DNA of 64,000 bases. Origin: Saprospiraceae bacterium. GTDB taxonomy: Bacteria; Bacteroidota; Bacteroidia; Chitinophagales; Saprospiraceae. The notes under the pieces are model-generated. The model ran no database searches. It was not told where the DNA came from and saw only the letters and a list, made by a program, of their open reading frames with translations. This document shows positions 35,201 through 44,388 of the stretch, one piece after another (the stretch's first letter is position 1; each line of letters opens with the position of its first letter). The position numbers were made by a program, and so were the translations under genes. The stretch lies in assembly GCA_020627785.1 (NCBI GenBank), contig JAHDGF010000023.1:1-64000 (forward strand), in the 5' to 3' direction.

Positions 35201-37411
35201 ATGAAACTTATCGTAATAATTTTAGCTGTTTTAATGACAATTGGACTTCAAGCACAGGAACGGCACACAGATGTTAATCAATCACCATATTTTCAAGTAA
35301 TCTCTGAAAACACAGAAGTAGAAAATTTTCCTTTACTAAAGACCAATACAGAGGTAAATATCACAGGGCCGATCGCTGATGTGAAGGTGACTCAAACCTA
35401 TAAGAATGGTGGTAAAGAACCGATAGAGGCCATCTATGTATTTCCAGCTTCTACTAGAACTGCCGTCTATGCTATGCAGATGAAAATTGGGAATAGAATC
35501 ATTGAGGCAGAAATTCAAGAAAAGAAAAAAGCTAGACAGACTTACGAGAAAGCCAAGGCAGAAGGTAAACGCACTTCCCTACTCGAGCAACACAGACCAA
35601 ATGTATTCCAAATGAATGTAGGGAACATCATGCCTGGCGATGTCATAGAAGTAATTTTACAATACAATGAATTCTTGATTCCGGAAGAACAGGTGTATGA
35701 ATTTGTGTACCCCACCGTTGTAGGTCCTAGATTTTCTGACCCAGAACATGCCAATGAAAAATCAGTTTTCACAAAGACACCTTATAGCAAGGAAGGAAAA
35801 GAATCAAGCTATGACTTTGGACTAAGCTTGGAATTGAATGCAGGAATGCAAATCAAAGAATGCCTTTCCCCTTCTCACGAGGTAGACATTGCATACCCTG
35901 GCGTAAATAATGCAACAGTAAAACTACAAGAGTCTGAGAAGAAAGGAGGAAATAGAGATTTTATCTTTCGCTATAAATTGGCCAATAATGAAATTGCAAA
36001 AGGAACCTTCTTGTATAATCATGGAGATGAGCAATTTTTCTTAACCATGATTCAACCACCTGCAAATATTAGCGAAGAAGAGATTCCAGCCAGAGAATAC
36101 ATTTTTGTGATGGATGTATCTGGATCGATGAGAGGATTTCCACTAAATGTCTCTAAGAGATTAATGAAAAATCTAGTATCCAATTTGCGTCCAATTGATA
36201 AATTCAACGTCATGTTATTTTCTGGTGGATCTACGGTAATGGCAAACTTATCGATGATCGCCAATGAAAAAAATCTAGAAAAAGCAGTTCGTTTCATTGA
36301 TGATCAGAATGCAGGTGGTGGAACTCGATTACTTCCAGCGATTGAGAGAGCGAATACACTTCCTACTTCTGATGATGTACTTAGTAGATCAATTGTTATT
36401 GTAACCGATGGTTATGTGCATGTCGAAAGAGAAACCATGGAATACATTCATGACAACTTAGGAACTAGTAATTTCTTTTCTTTTGGGATTGGCAGTTCGG
36501 TGAATAGACACCTAATTGAAGGAATCGCTCATGCAGGAAGAGGAGAAGCTTTTGTGGTAACGGAAGAAAAGTATGCGACGCCAATTGCTGATAAGTTTAG
36601 AAAATACATTCAGACACCTGTACTAACAAATATCAAGGTAAGTTTTAATGACTTCGACGCCTACGATGTAATCCCTAATAACATTCCTGATCTTTTGGCA
36701 GAGCGTCCGCTATATATCTTTGGAAAATATCGAGGAAATGCAAAGGGTCATATAGAAATATGTGGGGAGCAAGGAAATAAGGCCTACACGGAACATATAG
36801 AAATGAAAAAACAGGTAGCAACCATGAACAATTCACCGATAAGATACTTGTGGGCTCGAGAAAAGATTCGATACATTGATGACCTCAGTGGAATGAGACA
36901 GAACCAAGAAGGTGATAAAGAACTCACAGAATTAGGATTAAAATATAATCTATTGACACGCAACACTTCCTTTGTTGCAGTTGAAGAAGAGATTGTAAAT
37001 AATAATTCAGATCAATTAAAAAAAGTAAAGCAGACCTTGCCTCTACCGCAAGGAGTAACGAATCATGCCATAGGATTTGAGCTTGCGGTTGAAGGCGTAC
37101 AGGATTCAGAAGCAGCAAAAACAGAGCAGGCAGTATTTGCTCATGTTCAAGGAAATGCAAACAAGAGTTTCAAGCAGGCGATAAAGCAATTGATTGAGCA
37201 GAAAATAATCTTTAATGAGGAAGAAAAGCAGTTTCTGAATCACAATACTATTATCATACAATACAATGCAGAAATTGATACATGGAGCATCTCTGGAAAA
37301 AACCAAAGTTTGAATCATGCTTTCATTAAGCAGTTGGAAAAAGTATTGAACGATCTGATGATTGATAATAAAAATACATTCACCATAAATATCTCCTTAT
37401 TATGGATTTAA
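35201..37411 (+). CDS. VIT and von Willebrand factor A domain protein
   Basis: After a signal peptide (ending LQAQ) come a VIT domain (about 30-160; VKVTQTYKNGGKEPIEAIY, MQMKIGNRIIEAEIQEKKKA) and a VWA domain (about 300-470) with the metal-ion-dependent adhesion site DVSGSMRG near 304 and a later Thr/Asp pair (GGGTRLLPAI, IVTDGYVHV). This is the architecture of inter-alpha-trypsin-inhibitor heavy-chain relatives. The C-terminal 250 residues add a beta region and a Gln-rich helical tail. The protein should bind Mg/Ca-dependent partners in the periplasm or outside. The stop overlaps the start of the next gene (TAATG). Confidence 0.87.
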   Translation: MKLIVIILAVLMTIGLQAQERHTDVNQSPYFQVISENTEVENFPLLKTNTEVNITGPIADVKVTQTYKNGGKEPIEAIYVFPASTRTAVYAMQMKIGNRIIEAEIQEKKKARQTYEKAKAEGKRTSLLEQHRPNVFQMNVGNIMPGDVIEVILQYNEFLIPEEQVYEFVYPTVVGPRFSDPEHANEKSVFTKTPYSKEGKESSYDFGLSLELNAGMQIKECLSPSHEVDIAYPGVNNATVKLQESEKKGGNRDFIFRYKLANNEIAKGTFLYNHGDEQFFLTMIQPPANISEEEIPAREYIFVMDVSGSMRGFPLNVSKRLMKNLVSNLRPIDKFNVMLFSGGSTVMANLSMIANEKNLEKAVRFIDDQNAGGGTRLLPAIERANTLPTSDDVLSRSIVIVTDGYVHVERETMEYIHDNLGTSNFFSFGIGSSVNRHLIEGIAHAGRGEAFVVTEEKYATPIADKFRKYIQTPVLTNIKVSFNDFDAYDVIPNNIPDLLAERPLYIFGKYRGNAKGHIEICGEQGNKAYTEHIEMKKQVATMNNSPIRYLWAREKIRYIDDLSGMRQNQEGDKELTELGLKYNLLTRNTSFVAVEEEIVNNNSDQLKKVKQTLPLPQGVTNHAIGFELAVEGVQDSEAAKTEQAVFAHVQGNANKSFKQAIKQLIEQKIIFNEEEKQFLNHNTIIIQYNAEIDTWSISGKNQSLNHAFIKQLEKVLNDLMIDNKNTFTINISLLWI

Positions 37412-38436
37412 TGACCAAAAGAATACTGTGCTATGTAGCACTAACGATTGGACTTTCTAGCGCTCTATTCTTAACCAATATAGAAGCTGAGTCTAAAAAG
37501 CAAGATGATTTATTTGCGAAAGCGAAAGAAAGAAAATCAATCACATTCTTGATGGGAGAGGACAAACCAGGCTACCAATACTTCACCCTAGCGGAAGAAC
37601 ATTTTCTATATGATGAGATAGAGAAAACAGATGAGCTAGTGAAGTCTTGTAGAAGTTTGGAAGATCTTATAAGCTATTTAAACAAGACTGAGGAGACGGA
37701 AAAATATAGTAACATACAGATAGTTTTACATGGTAATCCATACAATGGATTATCCTTACCAATTCAGACGGAAGGCCCAAGAGCGACGCCAAAAAATTTA
37801 GTGAAAGCTATGTTGCAAGGAAGGCTCCCCAGTTTAGAAACAAATGCCATTGATAGTTTGACCAAGATAAATTTCTGGGCATGTGGAATAGGGAAAAACC
37901 CCTTCATCAATATGGCTTTGGATAGTTTTTTCAATCCATCGCACGGTCTAGAACCACAAATTTACAGTAGCCCTCATTTCGTGATTTTTGATACGCCGAA
38001 AGATTCATTCACTCCGAAAAGATTAAAGGCAAGTTACTGGCCTTATGTGTATAAAAGAGGATATCGACCAGGGGATTCAGAAATTGCAGAAGCCATGCGC
38101 ACACAATTCCCTGAATCAGATATTTCATGGAATGAAGCTATAGAAAATGATGACCTACAAAACATGTATAAAAATGAATTTCACATACCAGTTTCTTGGA
38201 CGGTCACCTACCCTTCTAAGGAATCACGACCCAATGTTACAACAGAACTAGAAAAAATGAACTGGGTAAGAACTCAAACTGAATTGATGGATAAAATATC
38301 TGAGACTCAAATTCCAATTGATAAATTTACCTGGACGGTAAATAAAATTATTCACACCAAGGATGATGGAACTAAGGTTCCAGCCATTAAAGGAATTGGA
38401 ATGGCTACGGTATTATGTATCATGGATCCGGTTTAA
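37411..38436 (+). CDS. Exported protein with possible caspase-like His/Cys pair
   Basis: The start at 37411 shares a base with the VIT-VWA stop (an alternative at 37402 adds three residues). A signal peptide (MTKRILCYVALTIGLSS...) precedes about 320 residues. The pattern IQIVLHGNPYNG (His near 107) and INFWACGIGKN (Cys near 158) mirrors the His-Gly and AC-G signatures of clan CD/caspase-like peptidases, which use a His/Cys dyad after two beta strands. The remaining sequence is alpha/beta with no other known motif; the C-terminal VPAIKGIGMATVLCIMDP is a beta strand. Translational coupling to a VIT-VWA protein suggests they act together, perhaps VWA as the target or scaffold. The catalytic assignment is inference from short motifs. 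Confidence 0.45.
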   Translation: MTKRILCYVALTIGLSSALFLTNIEAESKKQDDLFAKAKERKSITFLMGEDKPGYQYFTLAEEHFLYDEIEKTDELVKSCRSLEDLISYLNKTEETEKYSNIQIVLHGNPYNGLSLPIQTEGPRATPKNLVKAMLQGRLPSLETNAIDSLTKINFWACGIGKNPFINMALDSFFNPSHGLEPQIYSSPHFVIFDTPKDSFTPKRLKASYWPYVYKRGYRPGDSEIAEAMRTQFPESDISWNEAIENDDLQNMYKNEFHIPVSWTVTYPSKESRPNVTTELEKMNWVRTQTELMDKISETQIPIDKFTWTVNKIIHTKDDGTKVPAIKGIGMATVLCIMDPV

Positions 38437-38488
38437 TATTGTAAATTGAAGTTCCAGGAATGAATCTTCACCTTAAAGAAAATGACGA

Positions 38489-39259
38489 ATGAAGAAAATG
38501 ATCGGCATTTTACCATTAATCCTATTTGCATTCAATTCGATCGGTCAAATTGAAATAGAATACGAAATAAAAAAAATTGACAAATGGGAAGAATTTAAAA
38601 TCTTAACCTCTTTAGAAACTAAGCAACATGAAATATACCAAAAAAGCTATGAAAGATTTGACAGTCTAATGAAAGCTGATTCAGTCTTAGTAAAATCACC
38701 AGCTGATCAAGAGAAGAAGAAACAATATCAAGAACACGAACTAAAACAACAGATAAACTTTAAGGAAAATCGGGCAAGATATTTTGTTGAATATATAGAA
38801 GAAGATTCAATTGTAGTAGACAAGACGTTCTCTATGCCGGACACAATTTCAACAAAATGTAGATGTGAAATAAAAAACGACACCATTCAAGTAAGTATGG
38901 GAGTTTGGGTATTTGGCGGATTCTTTTACAACTTAAAAATTCAGAACAAACAATTTGAATTAATATATATTGAAGATGCACATGAAACCAAACCTTACAA
39001 ATATGAAAAAACGGACGCAACATTTGTAGAACAATTGGAACTTGTAGTCAGTAATTCTTCATTGACTTTACAAGATGAAATAAATCTAGAACTCGGAGAA
39101 AAATTAAATGGCTATATCGTATTTATATCTCCTGAATATTATGTTGAACCAAACTATAGGGGTTACTTAAATGAAAATAAGATAAGGAAAGGAATAACTA
39201 AAGGGGAAATATATTTTACTTGTAGACTTAAAGAACCATTTGAACTATTCAAAGAGTAG
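38489..39259 (+). CDS. Secreted protein of unknown function
   Basis: A signal peptide (MKKMIGILPLILFAFNSIGQ) opens a 256-residue protein. The mature part has an N-terminal Lys/Glu-rich coiled-coil-like region (about 40-105; YERFDSLMKADSVLVKSPADQEKKKQ in two parts) and a beta-rich domain with a short Cys motif (KCRCEIK) near residue 130. I do not recognise the family. It follows the caspase-like gene by 52 bases on the same strand and could be a third member of that unit, but the gap may hold a promoter. Confidence 0.6.
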   Translation: MKKMIGILPLILFAFNSIGQIEIEYEIKKIDKWEEFKILTSLETKQHEIYQKSYERFDSLMKADSVLVKSPADQEKKKQYQEHELKQQINFKENRARYFVEYIEEDSIVVDKTFSMPDTISTKCRCEIKNDTIQVSMGVWVFGGFFYNLKIQNKQFELIYIEDAHETKPYKYEKTDATFVEQLELVVSNSSLTLQDEINLELGEKLNGYIVFISPEYYVEPNYRGYLNENKIRKGITKGEIYFTCRLKEPFELFKE

Positions 39260-39281
39260 AAATTTTAATGAAATAAAAGAT

Positions 39282-40844
39282 CTACCCCATATCTAGATTA
39301 TCCAATTTTAAAAATGCAGGAGCATCTGGGAATCTTAACTTTGCTGCATTTAACGCCTCATAAAACAATTCATCTTCTCTCAATTGATAATAGCATAAAA
39401 TTTGATTGTAATCCACATCAATTTTATTCCCAAAGGTATCTGACGAATACTTAAAATATCCCAATGCCTCATCGTAGTAACCTAAATCGTACATCAATCC
39501 ACCCAACTCATAAGAAAGGTCATAATCATCTTTGATAGAATAGTACTTACTCCATACTTGAATAATTGTTTGTTTTAACCTAGTACGCTGTTTTATTGAA
39601 ATGTCTTTTGATAACTGTTTAATGCTAGGTAGCAGTTTGATAAAAATTGATGAGTCGTAGGAATTTAGCCTTATTAATCCTAGCAACTCTGATAAGTTCA
39701 CACTAGGTAAATTCTTATAAACCAAGTTTTTAATATTATTAAAATCGTCTAGATTTAATTGACTTGAATGCTTACGATATGCTTGCTTAAAAAGATGAAA
39801 GTCAGAAGGTTCTTTTACCAAAATGAGACAACCTAGATCAATGCTAATATTTGTGTTTGCATCAAACATTGATGACCCCCCATTCAAAACACAATATTCA
39901 GACATCGCATGAAAATTAACCCATAGAGAAAAACTACCGTGCTTAACAAAGTCAGGTTTCTTTCTCCCAGCTAATTCTTGAATTTCTTTGTACCCTTTAT
40001 CCATCGTTAATAAGACTAATCCCTTCTTTGAAAACGATGAAATATTTGACAGGCATTCCATGGCTAACTTTGGAAATAGAATATAGGTGTCCGTGCATTC
40101 TTCACTATATTGGGATAAGATCTTGTTGAATATTTCATTCTCAAAATTTTGCTCCTTAATATTTGAAATATGATAGGATAACTCCATTCCACTTATCAAT
40201 TCTCTAGCGCTTTGCCCCAAAGGGTCAGTAGTAGAATCTATGGAGACTGAACAATCATACGCATTACCATTTTGAAAATAGTATAATTCATTTGACAAAG
40301 AATCAAAGAAGTAATTGGCAATCGATAAGATGGGCTGTTCAAGATCGGAATGCCCTATCGTAAGATTAGACTTCCTAAGTACTAATTCACGACTTTCTTT
40401 AGCATCAAAATATGAAATATCTAATAGCCCTTTTTTGTAGTACTCTTGCAACTTAGGATGACTACTGTAAAAAGATAAATTATCTTCTGCAATATCACTT
40501 AAGACATAACAGTATTTAGTTGAACACCCTTCTGAATCTAAAATCAATTGTTCTAAATGTTCGAGTATGTTATAGCAGAGTCTACCATGACCTGCGCCTA
40601 AATCAAGAATGTAAACAATTTCATCTGACGTGGTATCTGATTCTACATCTTTTAGGAATGCGTAAATGAGTTCTGCGTAAGCCGTGGCGGCTAAGGAGCT
40701 ATTGGTAATTTGATGTGGAACTATTTCATCACTCCAGGCTGCAATGCCATTTTGATGATAAAAGTCCTTGTTGATTTGCCAAACAAGACTTTTTGAGAAT
40801 AGGGTTTTTTTCTGAATACTGTATAAAGGTGAACTCATCGACAT
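39282..40844 (-). CDS. Methyltransferase (MidA-like) fused to TPR-like repeats
   Basis: The N-terminal half (about 1-330) has a class I SAM fold: motif I YILDLGAGHGRLCYNILEHL, then YVLSDIAEDNLSFYSSHP and ISIANYFFDSLSNEL resembling the SAM-dependent MidA/COG1565 arrangement. The C-terminal half (about 370-510) is helical with TPR-like pairs (SYELGGLMYDLGYYDEALGYFKYS and YDSAFLKL-type ending). MidA-type enzymes methylate an Arg in a respiratory complex I assembly partner in mitochondria; here the target is unknown. The TPR region may recruit the substrate. The protein is soluble and monocistronic. Family membership is moderately sure, fusion is seen directly. Confidence 0.6.
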   Translation of the reverse strand: MSMSSPLYSIQKKTLFSKSLVWQINKDFYHQNGIAAWSDEIVPHQITNSSLAATAYAELIYAFLKDVESDTTSDEIVYILDLGAGHGRLCYNILEHLEQLILDSEGCSTKYCYVLSDIAEDNLSFYSSHPKLQEYYKKGLLDISYFDAKESRELVLRKSNLTIGHSDLEQPILSIANYFFDSLSNELYYFQNGNAYDCSVSIDSTTDPLGQSARELISGMELSYHISNIKEQNFENEIFNKILSQYSEECTDTYILFPKLAMECLSNISSFSKKGLVLLTMDKGYKEIQELAGRKKPDFVKHGSFSLWVNFHAMSEYCVLNGGSSMFDANTNISIDLGCLILVKEPSDFHLFKQAYRKHSSQLNLDDFNNIKNLVYKNLPSVNLSELLGLIRLNSYDSSIFIKLLPSIKQLSKDISIKQRTRLKQTIIQVWSKYYSIKDDYDLSYELGGLMYDLGYYDEALGYFKYSSDTFGNKIDVDYNQILCYYQLREDELFYEALNAAKLRFPDAPAFLKLDNLDMG

Positions 40845-41216
40845 TTTGCTTTTGATAGGAAATCATAAATATCCAATTAGCCAGTTTATACAAACGTCAA
40901 TTAGTTTAAACCCACGTAGTTTTCAATATTAAATCAATGTAGTCTTATTTATTAACGGATAGGTATTAAATCATTAAACATTTAGATTTATTTTACTTAA
41001 AGTACTTAACTAGAATATTAACATTAGCAGAAACTTAGATGAAAAAGCAGAAGACCCTAAAAACAAAACCCTATGGGTAAGAAGGCGATTTTTGAGATTA
41101 AGTGCCGTATCTAAATGGACATCTCGGTAATGTATTTTGCTGTCTTCCTCAATGACACGATCGTGTCCATAAAGTTCATCGATCTACTTTTGAAATATAA
41201 CACAGGTATTTTTAAA
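40845..41216. other. Intergenic region with perfect palindrome
   Basis: The 372 bases lie upstream of the methyltransferase gene and downstream of the TolC-like gene, both minus strand. They hold GACACGATCGTGTC (41154-41167), a perfect 14-bp palindrome, and a hexamer repeat of AT-rich sequence. No ORF or RNA gene is evident. Confidence 0.5.
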
Positions 41217-42620
41217 CTAGGCTTGACCCAACCTCAGATAGTACAAATCACTGAGTAATTTATTAATTAATTTTTGAATCTTAATTTTATCATTTTGTGC
41301 TTCTAATAATTTCTCCTGCCTTTTGTTTAAAAGGAATATCGAAGATTCCCCTAATCCATATTTCAAAACTTCAGCATCATAAAGCAACTGAGCATTTTGA
41401 ATTTTTTCTTCTATGATATCCAAAATTTCTTCTTGAGCATTTCGATTTTCAATAAGAAGATTATACTCGGTATTGAATTTTTGCACCAATTGATCTTGTT
41501 CTAATAAACTTTGCTCAATAAGTAATTCATTTAATCTAAGATCACTTTTGGTACTTCGATTCCTAATGGGCATTTCAAACTGCACTCCATATTTATAATC
41601 ATTCAAGTTTAATGAAGGCTCTAAAGAAGCATCACCAGTGCGGACAATTGTATTATACTTTAAATCTAATTGAGGCTTAAGCTTTTCTTTGGTTAATTTA
41701 TTCTCCAAACTCAGCGACTGACGATCATTAACTAATTTACGAATTTTCGGATCTTTTGAGAACTCTGGCCTAGTCATATACCCTAATGTTTCAAGTTCTT
41801 CAACTAAGGATTCTGGATCTTGAGGGGAAATATCATCCAATAAAATGAGTGGATTCATTTCCTCGTCCCACAAAAATAAATTTATCTTTTGTCGTTTACT
41901 TCTTAACTCTAAACCCAATTCCAAATAATTCTTTTGCGCGGAATTTAAATTGATTCTTGATTCTAAGGTATCAATGCCAGGTTTGTCACCATCTAAAAAA
42001 AGTTGGACGGTATTCAGATGTCTCTCTTGTATGTTTTCCAAGGTTCTTCCTAACACCTGTCTTTCATTACTAATAGCAACCCACTCTACATAGGCCAATA
42101 GTGCTTGATAAATAATTTCACGAACAAGAATATCTTTTTCAATTTGACTTTTCAAGCCCTTTAATTTTGCCATCTGAACTTTAAATCTTTGTTCATCAAA
42201 CAAAAGACCACGGATCAAACTAAGGTTTAATGTTCCATAGATCAAACCATTCTCAGGCAGAAAATTTTCACGATTTAGAAATTGGCCAGAATTATTTTCG
42301 TATCCAACACTAAAGTCAATTGGAAGAACTGTGGGTATTTTGGCTTCAGAGTTCCAAGTTGTAAAATATCTTTTGTCATCAAATTGTTTTCTATCGAAGG
42401 AACTGTACAACTTTGGATCAAAGGTCCCTCGAGCTTTCATATCATAAGCATCAACAAAAGCTTCAAATAATTCTGCCTTCTTAATCAACGGATGGTTATT
42501 ACCAATCAATTCAAAATAATCTGAAAGGATTAATGTATCTGATTGTTGGGCATAAACCGAAGTAAAACCACAAGAAGTCAGAAAACAAATGAAAAAAAAT
42601 AATTGAATTCTTTCAATCAT
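41217..42620 (-). CDS. TolC-family outer-membrane efflux protein
   Basis: Signal peptide (ending VYAQ), then a mostly helical protein of about 440 residues with TolC-like repeats: long coiled helices (e.g. LESRINLNSAQKNYLELGLEL and QNAQLLYDAEVLKYGLGESSIF) and short beta regions with DPKLYSSFDRKQF and YGVQFEMPIRNRS. The C-terminal helix and amphipathic pattern fit an outer-membrane exit duct. It is the last gene of the minus-strand exporter operon (ABC protein, adaptor, thioesterase, TolC), which would together span inner to outer membrane. The cargo is unknown. Confidence 0.87.
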   Translation of the reverse strand: MIERIQLFFFICFLTSCGFTSVYAQQSDTLILSDYFELIGNNHPLIKKAELFEAFVDAYDMKARGTFDPKLYSSFDRKQFDDKRYFTTWNSEAKIPTVLPIDFSVGYENNSGQFLNRENFLPENGLIYGTLNLSLIRGLLFDEQRFKVQMAKLKGLKSQIEKDILVREIIYQALLAYVEWVAISNERQVLGRTLENIQERHLNTVQLFLDGDKPGIDTLESRINLNSAQKNYLELGLELRSKRQKINLFLWDEEMNPLILLDDISPQDPESLVEELETLGYMTRPEFSKDPKIRKLVNDRQSLSLENKLTKEKLKPQLDLKYNTIVRTGDASLEPSLNLNDYKYGVQFEMPIRNRSTKSDLRLNELLIEQSLLEQDQLVQKFNTEYNLLIENRNAQEEILDIIEEKIQNAQLLYDAEVLKYGLGESSIFLLNKRQEKLLEAQNDKIKIQKLINKLLSDLYYLRLGQA

Positions 42621-42622
42621 GG

Positions 42623-43009
42623 CTAGGCTCTACTATTTGCAGTGATGTATTCAAGGGTGACTCCATGTGGTACCGGATTTTCATCCTCGTCAATTTTGAC
42701 AAAAACTAACTTTTCTATTGAAAGGATTACTTTTTTTGAAAATACATTTCTGGCAATACATGAGAAGGTAATACTTGTTCTCCCGACCGATTTAAACTCT
42801 AAGCCGATCTCTATCACCTCACCTTGTTTGGCGGAATTGACAAAATCGATTTCAGATATATATTTAGTAACCACCTTATTTGTTCCTAATTTAGTCATAG
42901 CATATATGCCAGCTTCCTCATCGATCCATTTCAGTAAGCTTCCACCAAATAGCGTATTGTTGGCATTTAAATCTCCAGGCTTGACTAATTTTCTTGTATG
43001 GAATTTCAT
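42623..43009 (-). CDS. Acyl-CoA thioesterase, hotdog fold (YciA-like)
   Basis: The 128 residues match the hotdog thioesterase signature: NTLFGGSLLKWIDEEAGIYA, where the Asp/Glu in DEEAG acts as catalytic acid, followed by VVTKYISEIDFVNSAKQGEVI and GRTSITFSCIARNV. YciA enzymes hydrolyse short to long acyl-CoA. The gene lies 2 bases before the TolC gene, and its stop overlaps the next. It is unusual to find it embedded in an exporter operon; it might release an acyl chain of a lipid-linked cargo or control a lipid precursor. This role is inference. Confidence 0.85.
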   Translation of the reverse strand: MKFHTRKLVKPGDLNANNTLFGGSLLKWIDEEAGIYAMTKLGTNKVVTKYISEIDFVNSAKQGEVIEIGLEFKSVGRTSITFSCIARNVFSKKVILSIEKLVFVKIDEDENPVPHGVTLEYITANSRA

Positions 43010-44379
43010 TATTTAATTTTTTTTAATGGTGCTTTTCTTTTAATTTTTTTCTCTTGATCGCCAGTATAAAAGTCTGGCGGGAATCCATTTAGTTGTCGCC
43101 AAATCTCATAGTATATGCGAACATCATTGAGAAGCAATAATCCTTGGACTCCTGATCCAATTCGAATCAGGTCTGGCCATGACTTTTCAGAATCATCTTC
43201 GACAACCAAAATTCTATACTTTCCGTTATCGCTTATTTCATTGTCAATGGTAAATACTTCACCGCCAAAAGTTCCAAATGAATTATTCGGCCAACCACTA
43301 AATACGATCGCAGGCCAACCATCAAACTGCATTCGGACCTTCTTTCCTTTTTTTATTAAAGGCATATCATTGGGAGTTATATATAACTCAACTGCCTTTT
43401 GATAATTTGTGGGTACTATGGTTGCAATACTTTCTTGGGGCTTCACATATTCGCCAATACCATTTTTCAATACTTTATTTATTTTCCCATTGATCGGACT
43501 TGTTATAACAAATGATCCTTGCCTTTGTGCAATTTGATTATACTTGGATTGTAGTTTACTTGTTTCTCCTTGCAAGGAGAAAATGTAAGAGTCAGAACTT
43601 TTAATTTCAGATTCGATCTTAGCAAGTTTTTCTTCGGTATCAGAATTTACAATCACAACTTGTTGATCAAGATTATTACGGTCATTTTCTAGCTTATTCA
43701 ATTTATTAGTTACGGATAAAACTTTAGCACTTGCCTCACGTAGGGATAGTTTTTTTGTTTCAAGATCCGTTAAGGATTTAATTCCCTTAGAATACATCGA
43801 CTCCATCCTTTGCAATTGATTGGTTGCATTCAATTCATAAGTTTTAGCTGCTTCCAGTTCAAGATTCAATGTTTGCTCCTCAAGATTTAATTGCTCTTGC
43901 TTAATTTCTATTTGGTCTAATTTAGATGCCTGATTATTTCGTAGGGCTATCATTTGATCTTTAAGAAAGTTTCTTTTGATTTCATATGCCTTGGCCGACT
44001 CAATTTTGGCATTTTGTTGTTCCTTGGTATTTTGAAGAATCTGCGGGTCTAGATAATCTGCTTTTGCTTCCGTGAGAATTACAATGGTATCTCCTATGGA
44101 AACAGTATCACCTTCAATTACATACCACTTTTGAATTTGGCCACCAATTAATGCCTGAATGTTCTGAGGTTTATCGTATGGGTTTAGTGTAGACACGTAT
44201 CCTCTGGATCTAATATTTTGAGTCCATGGTAGAAACATACTAGCAATGGTAATAATCAATGTGACAAACATGATTCTATTCAAGACTTTTGAATTGGTCC
44301 GTTTACCAAGTTTCTTGTAAGACTTATACTGTGTCCTATCAATATATTTCGAAATGGATATTTTACTGATATTTAGCAT
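43009..44379 (-). CDS. HlyD-family membrane-fusion adaptor
   Basis: An N-terminal transmembrane helix (about 31-52, VTLIITIASMFLP) anchors the protein in the inner membrane. A biotinyl-lipoyl-like half motif (YVIEGDTVSIGDTIVIL) is followed by a long coiled coil (about 100-260, Gln/Glu/Lys-rich), and the second lipoyl half (GSFVITSPINGKINKVLKN, GEYVKPQESIATIVP). This is the adaptor part of a type I or tripartite exporter, spanning the periplasm between an ABC or RND pump and TolC. The C-terminal IYYEIWRQLNGFPPDFY is typical of family tails. It directly follows the ABC gene and overlaps the thioesterase gene. Confidence 0.9.
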   Translation of the reverse strand: MLNISKISISKYIDRTQYKSYKKLGKRTNSKVLNRIMFVTLIITIASMFLPWTQNIRSRGYVSTLNPYDKPQNIQALIGGQIQKWYVIEGDTVSIGDTIVILTEAKADYLDPQILQNTKEQQNAKIESAKAYEIKRNFLKDQMIALRNNQASKLDQIEIKQEQLNLEEQTLNLELEAAKTYELNATNQLQRMESMYSKGIKSLTDLETKKLSLREASAKVLSVTNKLNKLENDRNNLDQQVVIVNSDTEEKLAKIESEIKSSDSYIFSLQGETSKLQSKYNQIAQRQGSFVITSPINGKINKVLKNGIGEYVKPQESIATIVPTNYQKAVELYITPNDMPLIKKGKKVRMQFDGWPAIVFSGWPNNSFGTFGGEVFTIDNEISDNGKYRILVVEDDSEKSWPDLIRIGSGVQGLLLLNDVRIYYEIWRQLNGFPPDFYTGDQEKKIKRKAPLKKIK

Positions 44380-44388
44380 GTCCTTCTT

